Assembly (NCBI RefSeq): GCF_007748095.1
Contig: NZ_CP036287.1
Coordinates: forward strand, 4,464,001-4,528,000
Reading direction: 5' to 3'
Length of the DNA: 64,000 nt
Source of the DNA: Engelhardtia mirabilis
GTDB taxonomy: Bacteria; Planctomycetota; UBA1135; GCA-002686595
The notes below the pieces were generated by a model. The model worked only from the letters and a program-made list of their open reading frames with translations. It made no database searches and was not told where the DNA came from. Positions 52,210 to 60,429 of this stretch are shown here, piece after piece (the stretch's first letter is position 1; each line of letters begins with the position of its first letter). The position numbers and the translations under genes are program-made.

Positions 52210-55200
52210 TCACTGACCGAACCAGTCCACCAGAAGCGCCACACCGGGCACCGGGATCGACTGGGTCCCGGCCAGGAAGGGGTCGGTGTCGTAGGGGCGG
52301 AGGTTCGCTTGCAGATCGATCACGTCGACCACGCCACCGCCCTGGCTCGAATCGGCGACCGCCGCGAACAGGAAGTGCGGCTCGCGCGTGGGCAGGATCT
52401 GGATCCCCGCCTGGCGCACCAGGGACTTCGAGTTGACGGCGATCGGTTGCGCGGCCGCGAAGGCCGAGGCCGGGGGCCGCAGGCCGCCGAGGTTGACCAG
52501 CTCGTCGAAGGAGATCGAGACCGGGATCCCGGTCAGCACTTCCTCGCCGATGGAAGCGCTCACCGCCAGTTCGAGCTTGCGATCGGCGAGCGTCGTCGGG
52601 CTGCTACCACCGACGGGCAGCGGACCAAGGGTGCGGGTCGTCAGCTCGAGGCGCGTGAGTGCCCCGCCCTGTTGGCCGCTGGCCACGCCGGTGGCCGGAT
52701 CCAGCGGCTGCTCGTGGGCGACCCACACCGCGCCGCTGAGCGAAGCCGGGTCGATCCGCAGGTCCTTGGGCGAGGCCAGGGACAGGCCGTCGACCGAGAG
52801 CACACTGTCGGACCCGATGGCGTTGATCCCACCCGGTCCGGACTCGTACACGCAGACGCGCCCGTTGCGTCCCAGGACGTAGGCGAAGTAGACGCCGCGG
52901 CCCAAGCCGAAGTTGGTCTGCCGGTTGCCCACCGCGATCGCGAAGGGCTGACGCACCTGCGCAGCCACAGTCGAGAGCACCTTGCGGACCTGCAGGTTGA
53001 AGGCGCTGATCACGACCAACTCGTGGGTGGCGCCGTTGACGACCAGCACGTCCTCGCCGTCGGGTTGCCAGACCACGTCGGAGATGCCCGGAGTCAGGTC
53101 CACGCTCGACACGACTTCATGGAACATCGTCGAGGCGGGGTCGATGTCGACGAAGCTGACCCGCCCCATCGACTGCGACGTGACCGCCAGGAGGTTCAGG
53201 TTGGGCGCGACTGCCAGATGGGTCGGCGCGCCGACGTCGATGCGATCGAGGACCGTGAAGCGGTTCGAGTTGACCACCACGACCTCATCCGCCATGGCGT
53301 CGACCAGGTACAGGAAGTGGCCGACCTGCTGCCGGATCTGGTAGGGCTCGCACGCCGCGACGCTCGTTTGCGAGTCGCCGGGCCCCTGGAAGAAGGCCGA
53401 CTGGGCCCCGGCCAACAGGTCGCCGGGCGGCACGCCCTGGGCCGGAACCCCCAAGGGGTTGGGGCCGGGCACGAGCAGGTTGGAGAAGATCGCCGAGACG
53501 ACCGAGGTCGGCTCCTGGGCCCCGATCAGCGGCGCCGAGCAGGGGGCCGGGAAGACCAGCGGGGGCGGGTTGGGGTGCGGCGCCCAGGAGATGATGTTGC
53601 CCACGCCGGGGCTCGGGTTGGAGAACTGCCCGGGAAGGGCCGGGACCAAGCCATCACCCGAGAGCACCGGGTTGACCAGCTTGAGCCCCGCGGTCGCGCA
53701 CAGGTTGGGCGTGCCCGACTGGCAGCCGAAGGGCGGCGGACCGTTGTTGAACACCAGGTCGAGGGGCTGCCCCAGGGCCATGTCCGCGATCGAGTCGACC
53801 TGCGGCGCGCGCAGCAGGCGGTCGTCGAGGTTGGAGTCCAAGGTCAGGGTGAAGACGCCCGCCGAGCCACCGTTGAAGGTGCAGTTGCCCGGCGCGAGCG
53901 GCGGCGTCAGCAACGCCCCCTGGATCGCGAGGTTCGGGTTGTTGGGGTAGTTCGAGTTGCCCTTCACGATCGGGTTCGCAGGGTCGAAGGTCGGGTTGCC
54001 GGTGCCCGCGCCGAAGCCGTTGAGATCGATCACCGAGACGCTCGCGCCCCCGTCGGCCCGAACCACGTAGATGGCGTCGGGGGCCACGGGCGCGTTCACC
54101 AGGCCCACCCCCTGGCCGACGTCGAAGAAGCTCGAGACGGCCTGCTGACCCGTGTTCTGCGCGAGGTCCTGGAGCGCTGCGGTGTCGAGCTGCACGTCGA
54201 CGGATGAGAAGCCGCCGCAAGCGCCCCCGGCGCCGCCCATCCCGGGCAGGTCGTAGGCCAGGTCACAGTGCCACGTCGCGAGGTCGTAGGGACCGGCCGG
54301 CAGGATCGTGAACGGGACGCTGATCTGATTGCCCAGCGGCCCGAAGGCGATCGACAGGGCCGGCGACAGGCCAGGGGCCGCGCCATTCGCCAACTGGCCC
54401 AAGGTCGCTGGCTGTAGGGACTCGGTGAAGGTCAGGACGACGTCGGTCGACGGATCCACATCGACCGCACCCTCGGCTGGCTCGATCGCCGGCTCGCCGC
54501 CACTCGCCGTGGGCAGGTGCAGCAGCGCGGGTCCCTGCTGGTCGGCGCCCACCGTGGTCGAGGCCAGCACCGGCTCGCCCAGGGTCGCCCCCTGCTGCGA
54601 GGTGACCTGCCCTTCCAGGCGCAGGGCCAGTTGCGCCCCCGCCGGGAAGGTCTCGTGGGTCGACAGGTCGCCGTCCGTGTCGGCCACGAGCACGAGGCTG
54701 CTCGGCGCGATCAAGACCTGCGCGCCGGGTGACGAGCCGCTCTGCGTGTAGGGGAAGCCGACGCCCTGCGGCGTCAGGGCCAACAGGCCCGATGCCCCCG
54801 CGCTCGGGCCCACGTGGGTCTCCAGCAACAGCTTGCCGGGGGTGGCGGGATCCGGGTTCAAGTAGCCCTGCCCGCCGACGAACGCGGCCGCGCCCACGGG
54901 CGTCGAGAGGCCGGTCGCGGGATCGATCGACACCAGGCTGAGGCCCGACTTCAGCGGACTCGCGGCGCCCGCATCGGCGACGAGCACGGATCCGACGTCC
55001 AGCGCGCTCGAGAACTCCACCACCAGGTAGTGGTTCCCCGCGCTGCCGTCGGGCAAGAGCGCCGCGTTGCCGAAGACGGCGCCGGGCAGGACAGGGTTGG
55101 CCGGCGCCAGGTTCTCGACGAGGTCGGCTACCGATCGGATCTCGATCACCTGGGAGCCGGGGCCGCCGCCCGCGAGCTTGAAGATCCGGTGCGGCAGGAT

Positions 55201-55359
55201 CGATCCGAAGCCGTTGCCGACCTGGACCAGGTCGAGTTGAGGCCCGCCGCTTTGGGGCGACGGAGCGAGCGAGCCCGGAGCTGAGTAGGCGAGGGCGGTC
55301 GGGGCAGCGACCGTCACAAGGAGTGCAGCCGCTAGGGATCGGCCGTGGGAAGAGTGCAT
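52210..55359 (-). CDS. Large secreted beta-propeller protein with Ig-like domain
   Basis: A 1049-residue secreted protein with a signal peptide ending near ALAYS (about residue 25). The N-terminal half is beta-rich and includes a bacterial Ig-like segment (PAEGAVDVDPSTDVVLTFTE) of the SbsA type. The C-terminal half is a YncE-like seven-bladed propeller: FLYLVDAMADEVVVVNSNRF, APTHLAVAPNLNLLAVTS, GISDVVWQPDGEDVLVVNGA, QPFAIAVGN. Proteins of this type bind surface ligands or act as structural envelope parts. It ends in VALLVDWFGQ without the SN signature. No catalytic residues are evident. Confidence 0.78.
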   Translation of the reverse strand: MHSSHGRSLAAALLVTVAAPTALAYSAPGSLAPSPQSGGPQLDLVQVGNGFGSILPHRIFKLAGGGPGSQVIEIRSVADLVENLAPANPVLPGAVFGNAALLPDGSAGNHYLVVEFSSALDVGSVLVADAGAASPLKSGLSLVSIDPATGLSTPVGAAAFVGGQGYLNPDPATPGKLLLETHVGPSAGASGLLALTPQGVGFPYTQSGSSPGAQVLIAPSSLVLVADTDGDLSTHETFPAGAQLALRLEGQVTSQQGATLGEPVLASTTVGADQQGPALLHLPTASGGEPAIEPAEGAVDVDPSTDVVLTFTESLQPATLGQLANGAAPGLSPALSIAFGPLGNQISVPFTILPAGPYDLATWHCDLAYDLPGMGGAGGACGGFSSVDVQLDTAALQDLAQNTGQQAVSSFFDVGQGVGLVNAPVAPDAIYVVRADGGASVSVIDLNGFGAGTGNPTFDPANPIVKGNSNYPNNPNLAIQGALLTPPLAPGNCTFNGGSAGVFTLTLDSNLDDRLLRAPQVDSIADMALGQPLDLVFNNGPPPFGCQSGTPNLCATAGLKLVNPVLSGDGLVPALPGQFSNPSPGVGNIISWAPHPNPPPLVFPAPCSAPLIGAQEPTSVVSAIFSNLLVPGPNPLGVPAQGVPPGDLLAGAQSAFFQGPGDSQTSVAACEPYQIRQQVGHFLYLVDAMADEVVVVNSNRFTVLDRIDVGAPTHLAVAPNLNLLAVTSQSMGRVSFVDIDPASTMFHEVVSSVDLTPGISDVVWQPDGEDVLVVNGATHELVVISAFNLQVRKVLSTVAAQVRQPFAIAVGNRQTNFGLGRGVYFAYVLGRNGRVCVYESGPGGINAIGSDSVLSVDGLSLASPKDLRIDPASLSGAVWVAHEQPLDPATGVASGQQGGALTRLELTTRTLGPLPVGGSSPTTLADRKLELAVSASIGEEVLTGIPVSISFDELVNLGGLRPPASAFAAAQPIAVNSKSLVRQAGIQILPTREPHFLFAAVADSSQGGGVVDVIDLQANLRPYDTDPFLAGTQSIPVPGVALLVDWFGQ

Positions 55360-55570
55360 GGCAGCCTGAAACGAGAAAGCCTGGCGCCCAGATCGTGAGC
55401 GCCCGTGGGGTGGCGAGGGGGGGCAGCCCAGGCTAGGTCCAGGAGCGAGGTCGAGTCACACCCGCGGGGACTTCGGACTCGACTGGCCCCTGGCGCGGGT
55501 CTACGGGAGATCCGGGTGCGAATCCGTGCCGCCGTCGCACCGCAGCCTGACCTGTTCCAAGCTCCCGACC

Positions 55571-56089
55571 ATGGCCGACAGACATCGACTGGAGCGGATC
55601 CGGCGCCGCGGCACCGCGGCTGGCCTCGATCACGGGGACCCCGAGCACGAAGCCCGACGCCCCGACCCGGTCGCGCTCGAGGGCGCAGCCCTCTTGCCCA
55701 TCGCACGCGCGAGCTGGATCGCCGCGGCCTGCTTCGGGCTGCTGGCCAGCCTGGCACCGAGTTGCACCGGCTCCAATGGGGCCGCGCTGTTGACGGGCGT
55801 GCCGGCGGCAGCGATGGCCGCCGCCGCTTGGATCGGTGGTCGGCCCGGCTGTCGGCGCGTCTGCATGGTGGCCGCCACCGCCGCGGCAGGCTTCGTGGCA
55901 CTGGGTACCGTCGGCGCCCTGGGCGGGATCGGGCAACTTGGCAGCGAACGAGCGGGCGCCGCGGCCTTCCAGCTCGCTGGGCTCGTCGTAGCCAGCCTCT
56001 ATCTGATCGTGGCCTGGCCCAGTTGGCAGCGCTTCCACCGCGCGAGTCGAGCGGCCCGCGCGCGGCTCGCACTGTTCGAAGAGCTGTAG
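55571..56089 (+). CDS. Hypothetical four-helix membrane protein
   Basis: A 172-residue protein. A hydrophilic, Arg-rich N-terminal stretch (about 40 residues) precedes four membrane segments (about residues 44-62, 67-84, 92-115 and 128-145). The C-terminus is basic (WQRFHRASRAARARLALFEEL). No family is recognised. The ATG at 55571 is chosen over an upstream ATG at 55526 because the upstream residues look non-coding. It is convergent with the HIT gene. Confidence 0.55.
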   Translation: MADRHRLERIRRRGTAAGLDHGDPEHEARRPDPVALEGAALLPIARASWIAAACFGLLASLAPSCTGSNGAALLTGVPAAAMAAAAWIGGRPGCRRVCMVAATAAAGFVALGTVGALGGIGQLGSERAGAAAFQLAGLVVASLYLIVAWPSWQRFHRASRAARARLALFEEL

Positions 56090-56116
56090 GCCTCCGAGCC
56101 CTGCACGCGCCGACGC

Positions 56117-56566
56117 TCAGCCTGCGAGGGCCGCGCGCAGGGCCGCGTGCAGGTCGCGGTCCTGACCCAGGGCGTCCGCGACCCGCGCGGCGCCGAAGTC
56201 GTAGGCCTCGAAGGGACCGAGCAGCCGCTTGACCGGATCCTCGGCGGCAAAGCGCGGGATGCAGTGGCCGTGCAGCTCGGGCACCTGGTTGCAGAGCACC
56301 AGGTAGTTGATGCGCTCGGCGCCGGTCACTTCGAGGATCGCATCGCCGATGCGGACCAGGTCCGTGAAGAACTGCCCGCGCTGCTCTGCGCTCAGGTCGT
56401 TGGGCGAGGCCACCACGGGATCGGGCAGCAGCATGCAGCAGCCCTGGATCGCGTCCGGCTGGAACTTGCCCAGGATCGCCCAGCCCGAGGCCATGCGGGA
56501 CAGGCACTGGGGATCCTCACCGGCGCGAATGCGGGCGACGCGGTCGGAGATGGCTCGGTTGGTCAT
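56117..56566 (-). CDS. HIT-like protein
   Basis: A 149-residue protein with a HIT-type layout. The histidine triad region reads ELHGHCIPRF, where the last His of HxHxH is replaced, so nucleotide hydrolase activity may be changed or absent. Other HIT features are GCCMLLPDPVV, the LTAEQRGQFFTDLVRIGDAI-like helix (LSAEQRGQFFTDLVRIG) and NYLVLCNQVPELHGH. The start is ATG 56566. It lies downstream of the Ser/Thr kinase gene on the same strand, 82 bp after it. Confidence 0.72.
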   Translation of the reverse strand: MTNRAISDRVARIRAGEDPQCLSRMASGWAILGKFQPDAIQGCCMLLPDPVVASPNDLSAEQRGQFFTDLVRIGDAILEVTGAERINYLVLCNQVPELHGHCIPRFAAEDPVKRLLGPFEAYDFGAARVADALGQDRDLHAALRAALAG

Positions 56567-56648
56567 GGCTGCGGCGCAGTCTGGAGCAACCGCTCGTCGA
56601 CGCAAGGGGTGATCCCGTGCGAGGCTCGCCGAACCTCGGACACGTCCC

Positions 56649-59462
56649 TCAGCGAGCGATGCCCGGAGGCCAATCGGGCAGCGACCACATCGGCTCGAAG
56701 TCCGGGTTTCCTTCCAACTCACCGGGCACGTACCAGCCCAGCTCGACGGCGCCCTCGAGCGTTGCGAAGGCACGCTCGACGTAGGCCTTAGCCGTGTCGC
56801 CCTCGACGGTCTGCGACAGCGCGAGCCATCCGTCCACGAGCGCGCGTTGGGCCAGGGCGTCGCGGGGCGCGGCGGCCGCCGCCTGCTCGATCGCCTCGCG
56901 GACCTCGTCCGTGCGCTCCAGCGCGACAAGGCTGTGCGCCCGCGTCAACAGGGCGAACTCGAGGGCACGCGCGCGCAGCACGTCGCCGGGCATCAGCGCC
57001 AGCGCCCGCGCCAGCGTCGTCTGTGCCTCGTGGGAGAGGTCGATCGCCTCGTCGTAGGCCTCGGCCGCCCGGCGGTTCGAGGCGAGGTTGCCGAACGCCA
57101 GTCCGGCCTGGAGCAGGGCCTCGTTGGTGGGCTCCGTCTCGGCCATCAAGACCCGCGCCTGGTCCGCGGCGGCTCGCCAGGCGGCCTCGCAACCCAGGGT
57201 GTCGCCCTGGGCCTCGCGCACGACGCCGAGGTTGATCAACAGCCCCGCCTGCTTGACCCGGAAGGACTGCGCCAGGGGGAACTGGGCCAGGAGGCGCTCG
57301 CCATCGACGCGCGCGCGCTCCAGGACGACCAGGGCCTGGGCCGCGTCGCCCGTGCGCAGCAGCGGTCCGGCGAGGGAAATGCGAAGGGCGACCGCGTCCG
57401 CCATCGCCCGCGCGGCCTCGGGGTCCCCGGCGATGATCGCGTCGAGGTCCGCGATGGCTCGCTCGAAGTCCGAGCGGGCGGCGTCGTCGTTGCCCACGAT
57501 CGCCGCCTGGTTGGCGCGCCGGCTCAGGAGCTTCGCGCGCAGGCCGCGCACTCGGTCCAGGTCGAGCTGCTGACCGAGCTCGTCGAGCTGAGCCAGGGCC
57601 AGGTCGAGCTGTTCGACCGCTTCCTCGCGCCGCCCCTGCCCCGCGAGCACTTCCTGGAGGCTGGCGCGCGCCAGGAGTTGCTCCTCCCGCGCGTGCACTT
57701 GAGAGGCGTCGAGTTCGATCGCCACCGCGGCAGTCAGCAGCTCCTGGGCTCGAAGTGGGTCGCGTCGTTCCTGCAGCCGGCCGAGCCAACGCAGCAGGGA
57801 CACCTGCAGCGCTCGCGTGCGCTGGGGGTCGGAGGTCAGGCAATCGGGTCGTTCGTCGAGGCGCGCGCGGGCCTGGTCCAGGAGCGCCTGGGCCTCCTCG
57901 ATCGCGCCGCCTTCGTACTCGACCACGGCGCTGGCCAGCTCGATCTCGCAGGTCTGCAAGACATGGCGCGGCGCCGAGGTATCGGACGGCGTCAGCTCGT
58001 CGAGCACCTCGCGCGCGCGCGCCAACAGCGTGCTCTCCACCCGCTGCATCAGGGGCACCTCGTCCAAGAGGGCATCGCCGGTCTCGCGCAGCATCACCTC
58101 CACCGCGCGCGTCGCCCGCTCGAGGTTCTGATCGGCGCGCTCGCGCTCGCTGCGTTCGCCGGCCAGGGCGGTCTCGAGCTGTGCGTTGATGCGCGCGAGC
58201 TCGCCCCGCGCGCGCGATTGGACCACGGCCACGCTGGTGGGGATGCCCACCACCAGAAGGGCCGCCAGGGCCACCGCCGTACTGGCCGCCGGACGCCGGC
58301 GCACGAGCTGCGCGAGGCGCGCGCCCGCGCCCGCCGGACGGGCGGCCGTGGGCCGCAGGGCGAGCAGGTTCTGGATGTCCTCGCCGAGGGCGGCGGCGGT
58401 CGGATAGCGACGCTTCGGGTCGCGCTCGAGGGCGCGCAAGAGCACCGCCTCGTGGTCCCCCGACAGGCGCCGCGAGTGCCGCCGCGGGGTATCCGGCGTG
58501 CCCAGAAGGATGCGCGATACCAGCGCCGCCGGCGAGGCACTCTCGAAGGGGCGGTGCAGGGTCAGGAGCTCGTACAGCGTGGCCCCGGCTGAATAGACGT
58601 CGCCGCGCACGTCGCTGCCTTCGCCGGCCAGGGTCTCGGGCGCCATGTAGGGCACGGAACCGACGGCGCTCCCCGCGGTGGTCAGCGTGGCCGTGTCCGG
58701 CGCGCTGGCCAGGCCGAAGTCGGTCAGGTAAACGCGGCCATCGAGCCCCAACATGACGTTGGACGGCTTGATGTCGCGGTGCAGCACGCCGTGGGCGTGG
58801 GCGTGGGTCAGGGCCGTCACGACCGCATTCGCGATCTCCAGGGCGAAGCGCGACCAGGAGCGCGGCGGTCGCTGGGCCTCCCCCACGCGCAGCGCCGCCG
58901 GCGTGCACTCGCGCACGATCTCGGGCAGGGCCGCGGGGTCGATGGCGTCGGCCGTACCGAATCTCGTGCGCAGCACGTCGAGGACGCGATCCAGGCTCGC
59001 GCCATGGACCAACTCCAGGGCGAACCAGGGCAGACCGCGCTCCTCGCCGAACGCCAGCACCGGCAGGATCGCCGGGTGGTGCAGCCGGGCGCTGAGCTCG
59101 ACCTCGCGCCGGAACCTCTCGCGCGCGCCGGGGAACAGGAGCTGCTCCGGACGCACGAACTTGAGCGCCACGTCGCGGCCGGTCGAGACCTGCCGGGCGC
59201 GCAGCACCAAGGCCATGGCGCCGCTGCCCAGGCGCTCGAGCAGCTCGAAGTCCCCCACTCGATCAGGGAGCCCGTCCGGGCCCTCCGAGAGGTCGATCAG
59301 GTTGGCCGTGACCAACAGGGCGACCCGGCGCCGCAGGGCGTCGGCCAGGTCGGGGTGGGCGGCGCAGGCCGAGTCGACGGCCGTCGGGCCCTCGAGCTCG
59401 AGGGCTTCGAGGCAAGCGCCGAGGACGCGATCCAGGTCCGATGGGGAGAGGGGGGAGGTCAC
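56649..59462 (-). CDS. Membrane Ser/Thr protein kinase with C-terminal TPR-like region
   Basis: A 937-residue Hanks-type kinase. All key residues are present: glycine loop RLGSGAMALVLRA (78-90), Lys101 in DVALKFV, HRDIKPSN with Asp230, TDFGLAS (247-253) and GSVPYMAPETL (268-278). A membrane segment at about 392-413 separates it from a long helical, TPR-like sensor region (about 420-920) rich in Leu, Ala, Arg and Glu. The GTG start at 59462 is 74 bp from the divergent GTG of an ECF sigma factor gene; this kinase/sigma pairing is known in Planctomycetota, where the kinase is thought to control the sigma factor. An N-terminal 65-residue helical region precedes the kinase. Confidence 0.93.
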   Translation of the reverse strand: MTSPLSPSDLDRVLGACLEALELEGPTAVDSACAAHPDLADALRRRVALLVTANLIDLSEGPDGLPDRVGDFELLERLGSGAMALVLRARQVSTGRDVALKFVRPEQLLFPGARERFRREVELSARLHHPAILPVLAFGEERGLPWFALELVHGASLDRVLDVLRTRFGTADAIDPAALPEIVRECTPAALRVGEAQRPPRSWSRFALEIANAVVTALTHAHAHGVLHRDIKPSNVMLGLDGRVYLTDFGLASAPDTATLTTAGSAVGSVPYMAPETLAGEGSDVRGDVYSAGATLYELLTLHRPFESASPAALVSRILLGTPDTPRRHSRRLSGDHEAVLLRALERDPKRRYPTAAALGEDIQNLLALRPTAARPAGAGARLAQLVRRRPAASTAVALAALLVVGIPTSVAVVQSRARGELARINAQLETALAGERSERERADQNLERATRAVEVMLRETGDALLDEVPLMQRVESTLLARAREVLDELTPSDTSAPRHVLQTCEIELASAVVEYEGGAIEEAQALLDQARARLDERPDCLTSDPQRTRALQVSLLRWLGRLQERRDPLRAQELLTAAVAIELDASQVHAREEQLLARASLQEVLAGQGRREEAVEQLDLALAQLDELGQQLDLDRVRGLRAKLLSRRANQAAIVGNDDAARSDFERAIADLDAIIAGDPEAARAMADAVALRISLAGPLLRTGDAAQALVVLERARVDGERLLAQFPLAQSFRVKQAGLLINLGVVREAQGDTLGCEAAWRAAADQARVLMAETEPTNEALLQAGLAFGNLASNRRAAEAYDEAIDLSHEAQTTLARALALMPGDVLRARALEFALLTRAHSLVALERTDEVREAIEQAAAAAPRDALAQRALVDGWLALSQTVEGDTAKAYVERAFATLEGAVELGWYVPGELEGNPDFEPMWSLPDWPPGIAR

Positions 59463-59524
59463 GGCCTGACCCGGAATGCGATTGGGTAGGAATGTCGCCG
59501 CTGCCCGGCGGGCGCGATCGAGCG

Positions 59525-59536
59525 TATCCTCGCGAT
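59525..59536 (+). promoter_or_regulatory. Candidate leaderless -10 element of the ECF sigma gene
   Basis: TATCCT at 59525-59530 followed by CGCGAT and the GTG at 59537. The 6-nt spacing matches the other leaderless-type elements, here with a GTG start. Confidence 0.5.
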
Positions 59537-60136
59537 GTGCTGGACGAGCCTACTCTCGACGAGGGCGAACTGGTCAGGCGGGCCCAAGCTGGCGATCGAG
59601 CCGCCGTCGACGCCCTCCTGTTCCGGCACCTGCCGGGCCTGGAGGCCTACGTCCGCCTGCGGGTGGGCCGCGCCTTCGGCGGCAGGGAGGGTGTCAGCGA
59701 CATCGTCCAGTCCACCTGCCGCGACCTGCTCGAGCGCATGGACGGCTTCCGCCACGGCGGCGAGCACGCCTTCCGCCATTGGCTCTACGCCACCGCGGCG
59801 CGCAAGGTGGCCGACCGCTTCGCCTTCCACGGCGCCGAGCGCCGGGACCGCCGGCGCGAAGCTCTCGGGGAGGACGCCTCGCGGGCCCTCGCTGTGGCCT
59901 TCGCCGGCCTGGCCAGTCCGAGCCAGGCCGCCATGGGCGCCGAGTTCCTGACACGCCTGGAGCAGGCCTTCGCCGAGCTTGAGGAGGACGAGCGCGAGGT
60001 GGTCCTGCTCTCGCGCGTCGCGGGCCTGTCGCGCGCCGACGTGGCCCGCGAGCTGGGACGCAGCGAGAACGGTGTTCGCAACCTGCTGCACCGGACGCTG
60101 GTCAAGCTGGCCGAGCGCTTGGACGTCGCGGGCTGA
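59537..60136 (+). CDS. ECF-type RNA polymerase sigma factor
   Basis: A 199-residue sigma70-family ECF factor. Region 2 is LVRRAQAGDRAAVDALLFRH with ARKVADRFAF and VSDIVQSTCRDLLERMDGF; region 4 is FAELEEDEREVVLLSRVAGL with the helix-turn-helix SRADVARELGRSENGVRNLL. It resembles the planctomycete-type ECF factors that are encoded beside Ser/Thr kinases. No anti-sigma factor is adjacent, so control is probably by the divergent kinase. The GTG at 59537 follows a TATCCT element; an ATG at 59535 is in another frame. Confidence 0.92.
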   Translation: MLDEPTLDEGELVRRAQAGDRAAVDALLFRHLPGLEAYVRLRVGRAFGGREGVSDIVQSTCRDLLERMDGFRHGGEHAFRHWLYATAARKVADRFAFHGAERRDRRREALGEDASRALAVAFAGLASPSQAAMGAEFLTRLEQAFAELEEDEREVVLLSRVAGLSRADVARELGRSENGVRNLLHRTLVKLAERLDVAG

Positions 60137-60429
60137 GCCAGCGATCGGTCGCCCGGTAACAGCGGCTCGGCGCAGGTGCGGATCGACTCGGACGCGGTGG
60201 GCGAGCCTGTCGTTCGGCCGGGGTCGGAAGGTAGCGCTCACTGACCTTCCCGATCCGCATGCAACAGCCAGCGTCCCGCGGCGATCGGAAAGTTCCGGAT
60301 CGCGGCGCGGGTGTGGCTTTCTTGCGGGACAGGCGCGGCGGCGCGCGGATGCGGAGGGGCGCGCACTGCGCCACGCCCCCACCACTCACGGGGCGACGAA
60401 CTGATCCTCAGCCCCTCCGGATCCCGCCC
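60137..60429. other. Intergenic region with dyads after the sigma factor gene
   Basis: GGAAGGT and ACCTTCC (60226-60250) form a 7-bp hairpin with an 11-nt loop about 90 bp after the sigma factor stop. GCGATCGGAA-AG-TTCCGGATCGC, near 60280-60302, forms a second, nearly perfect dyad with one bulged base and could be an operator for the secreted protein gene downstream. No gene is visible. Confidence 0.4.
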
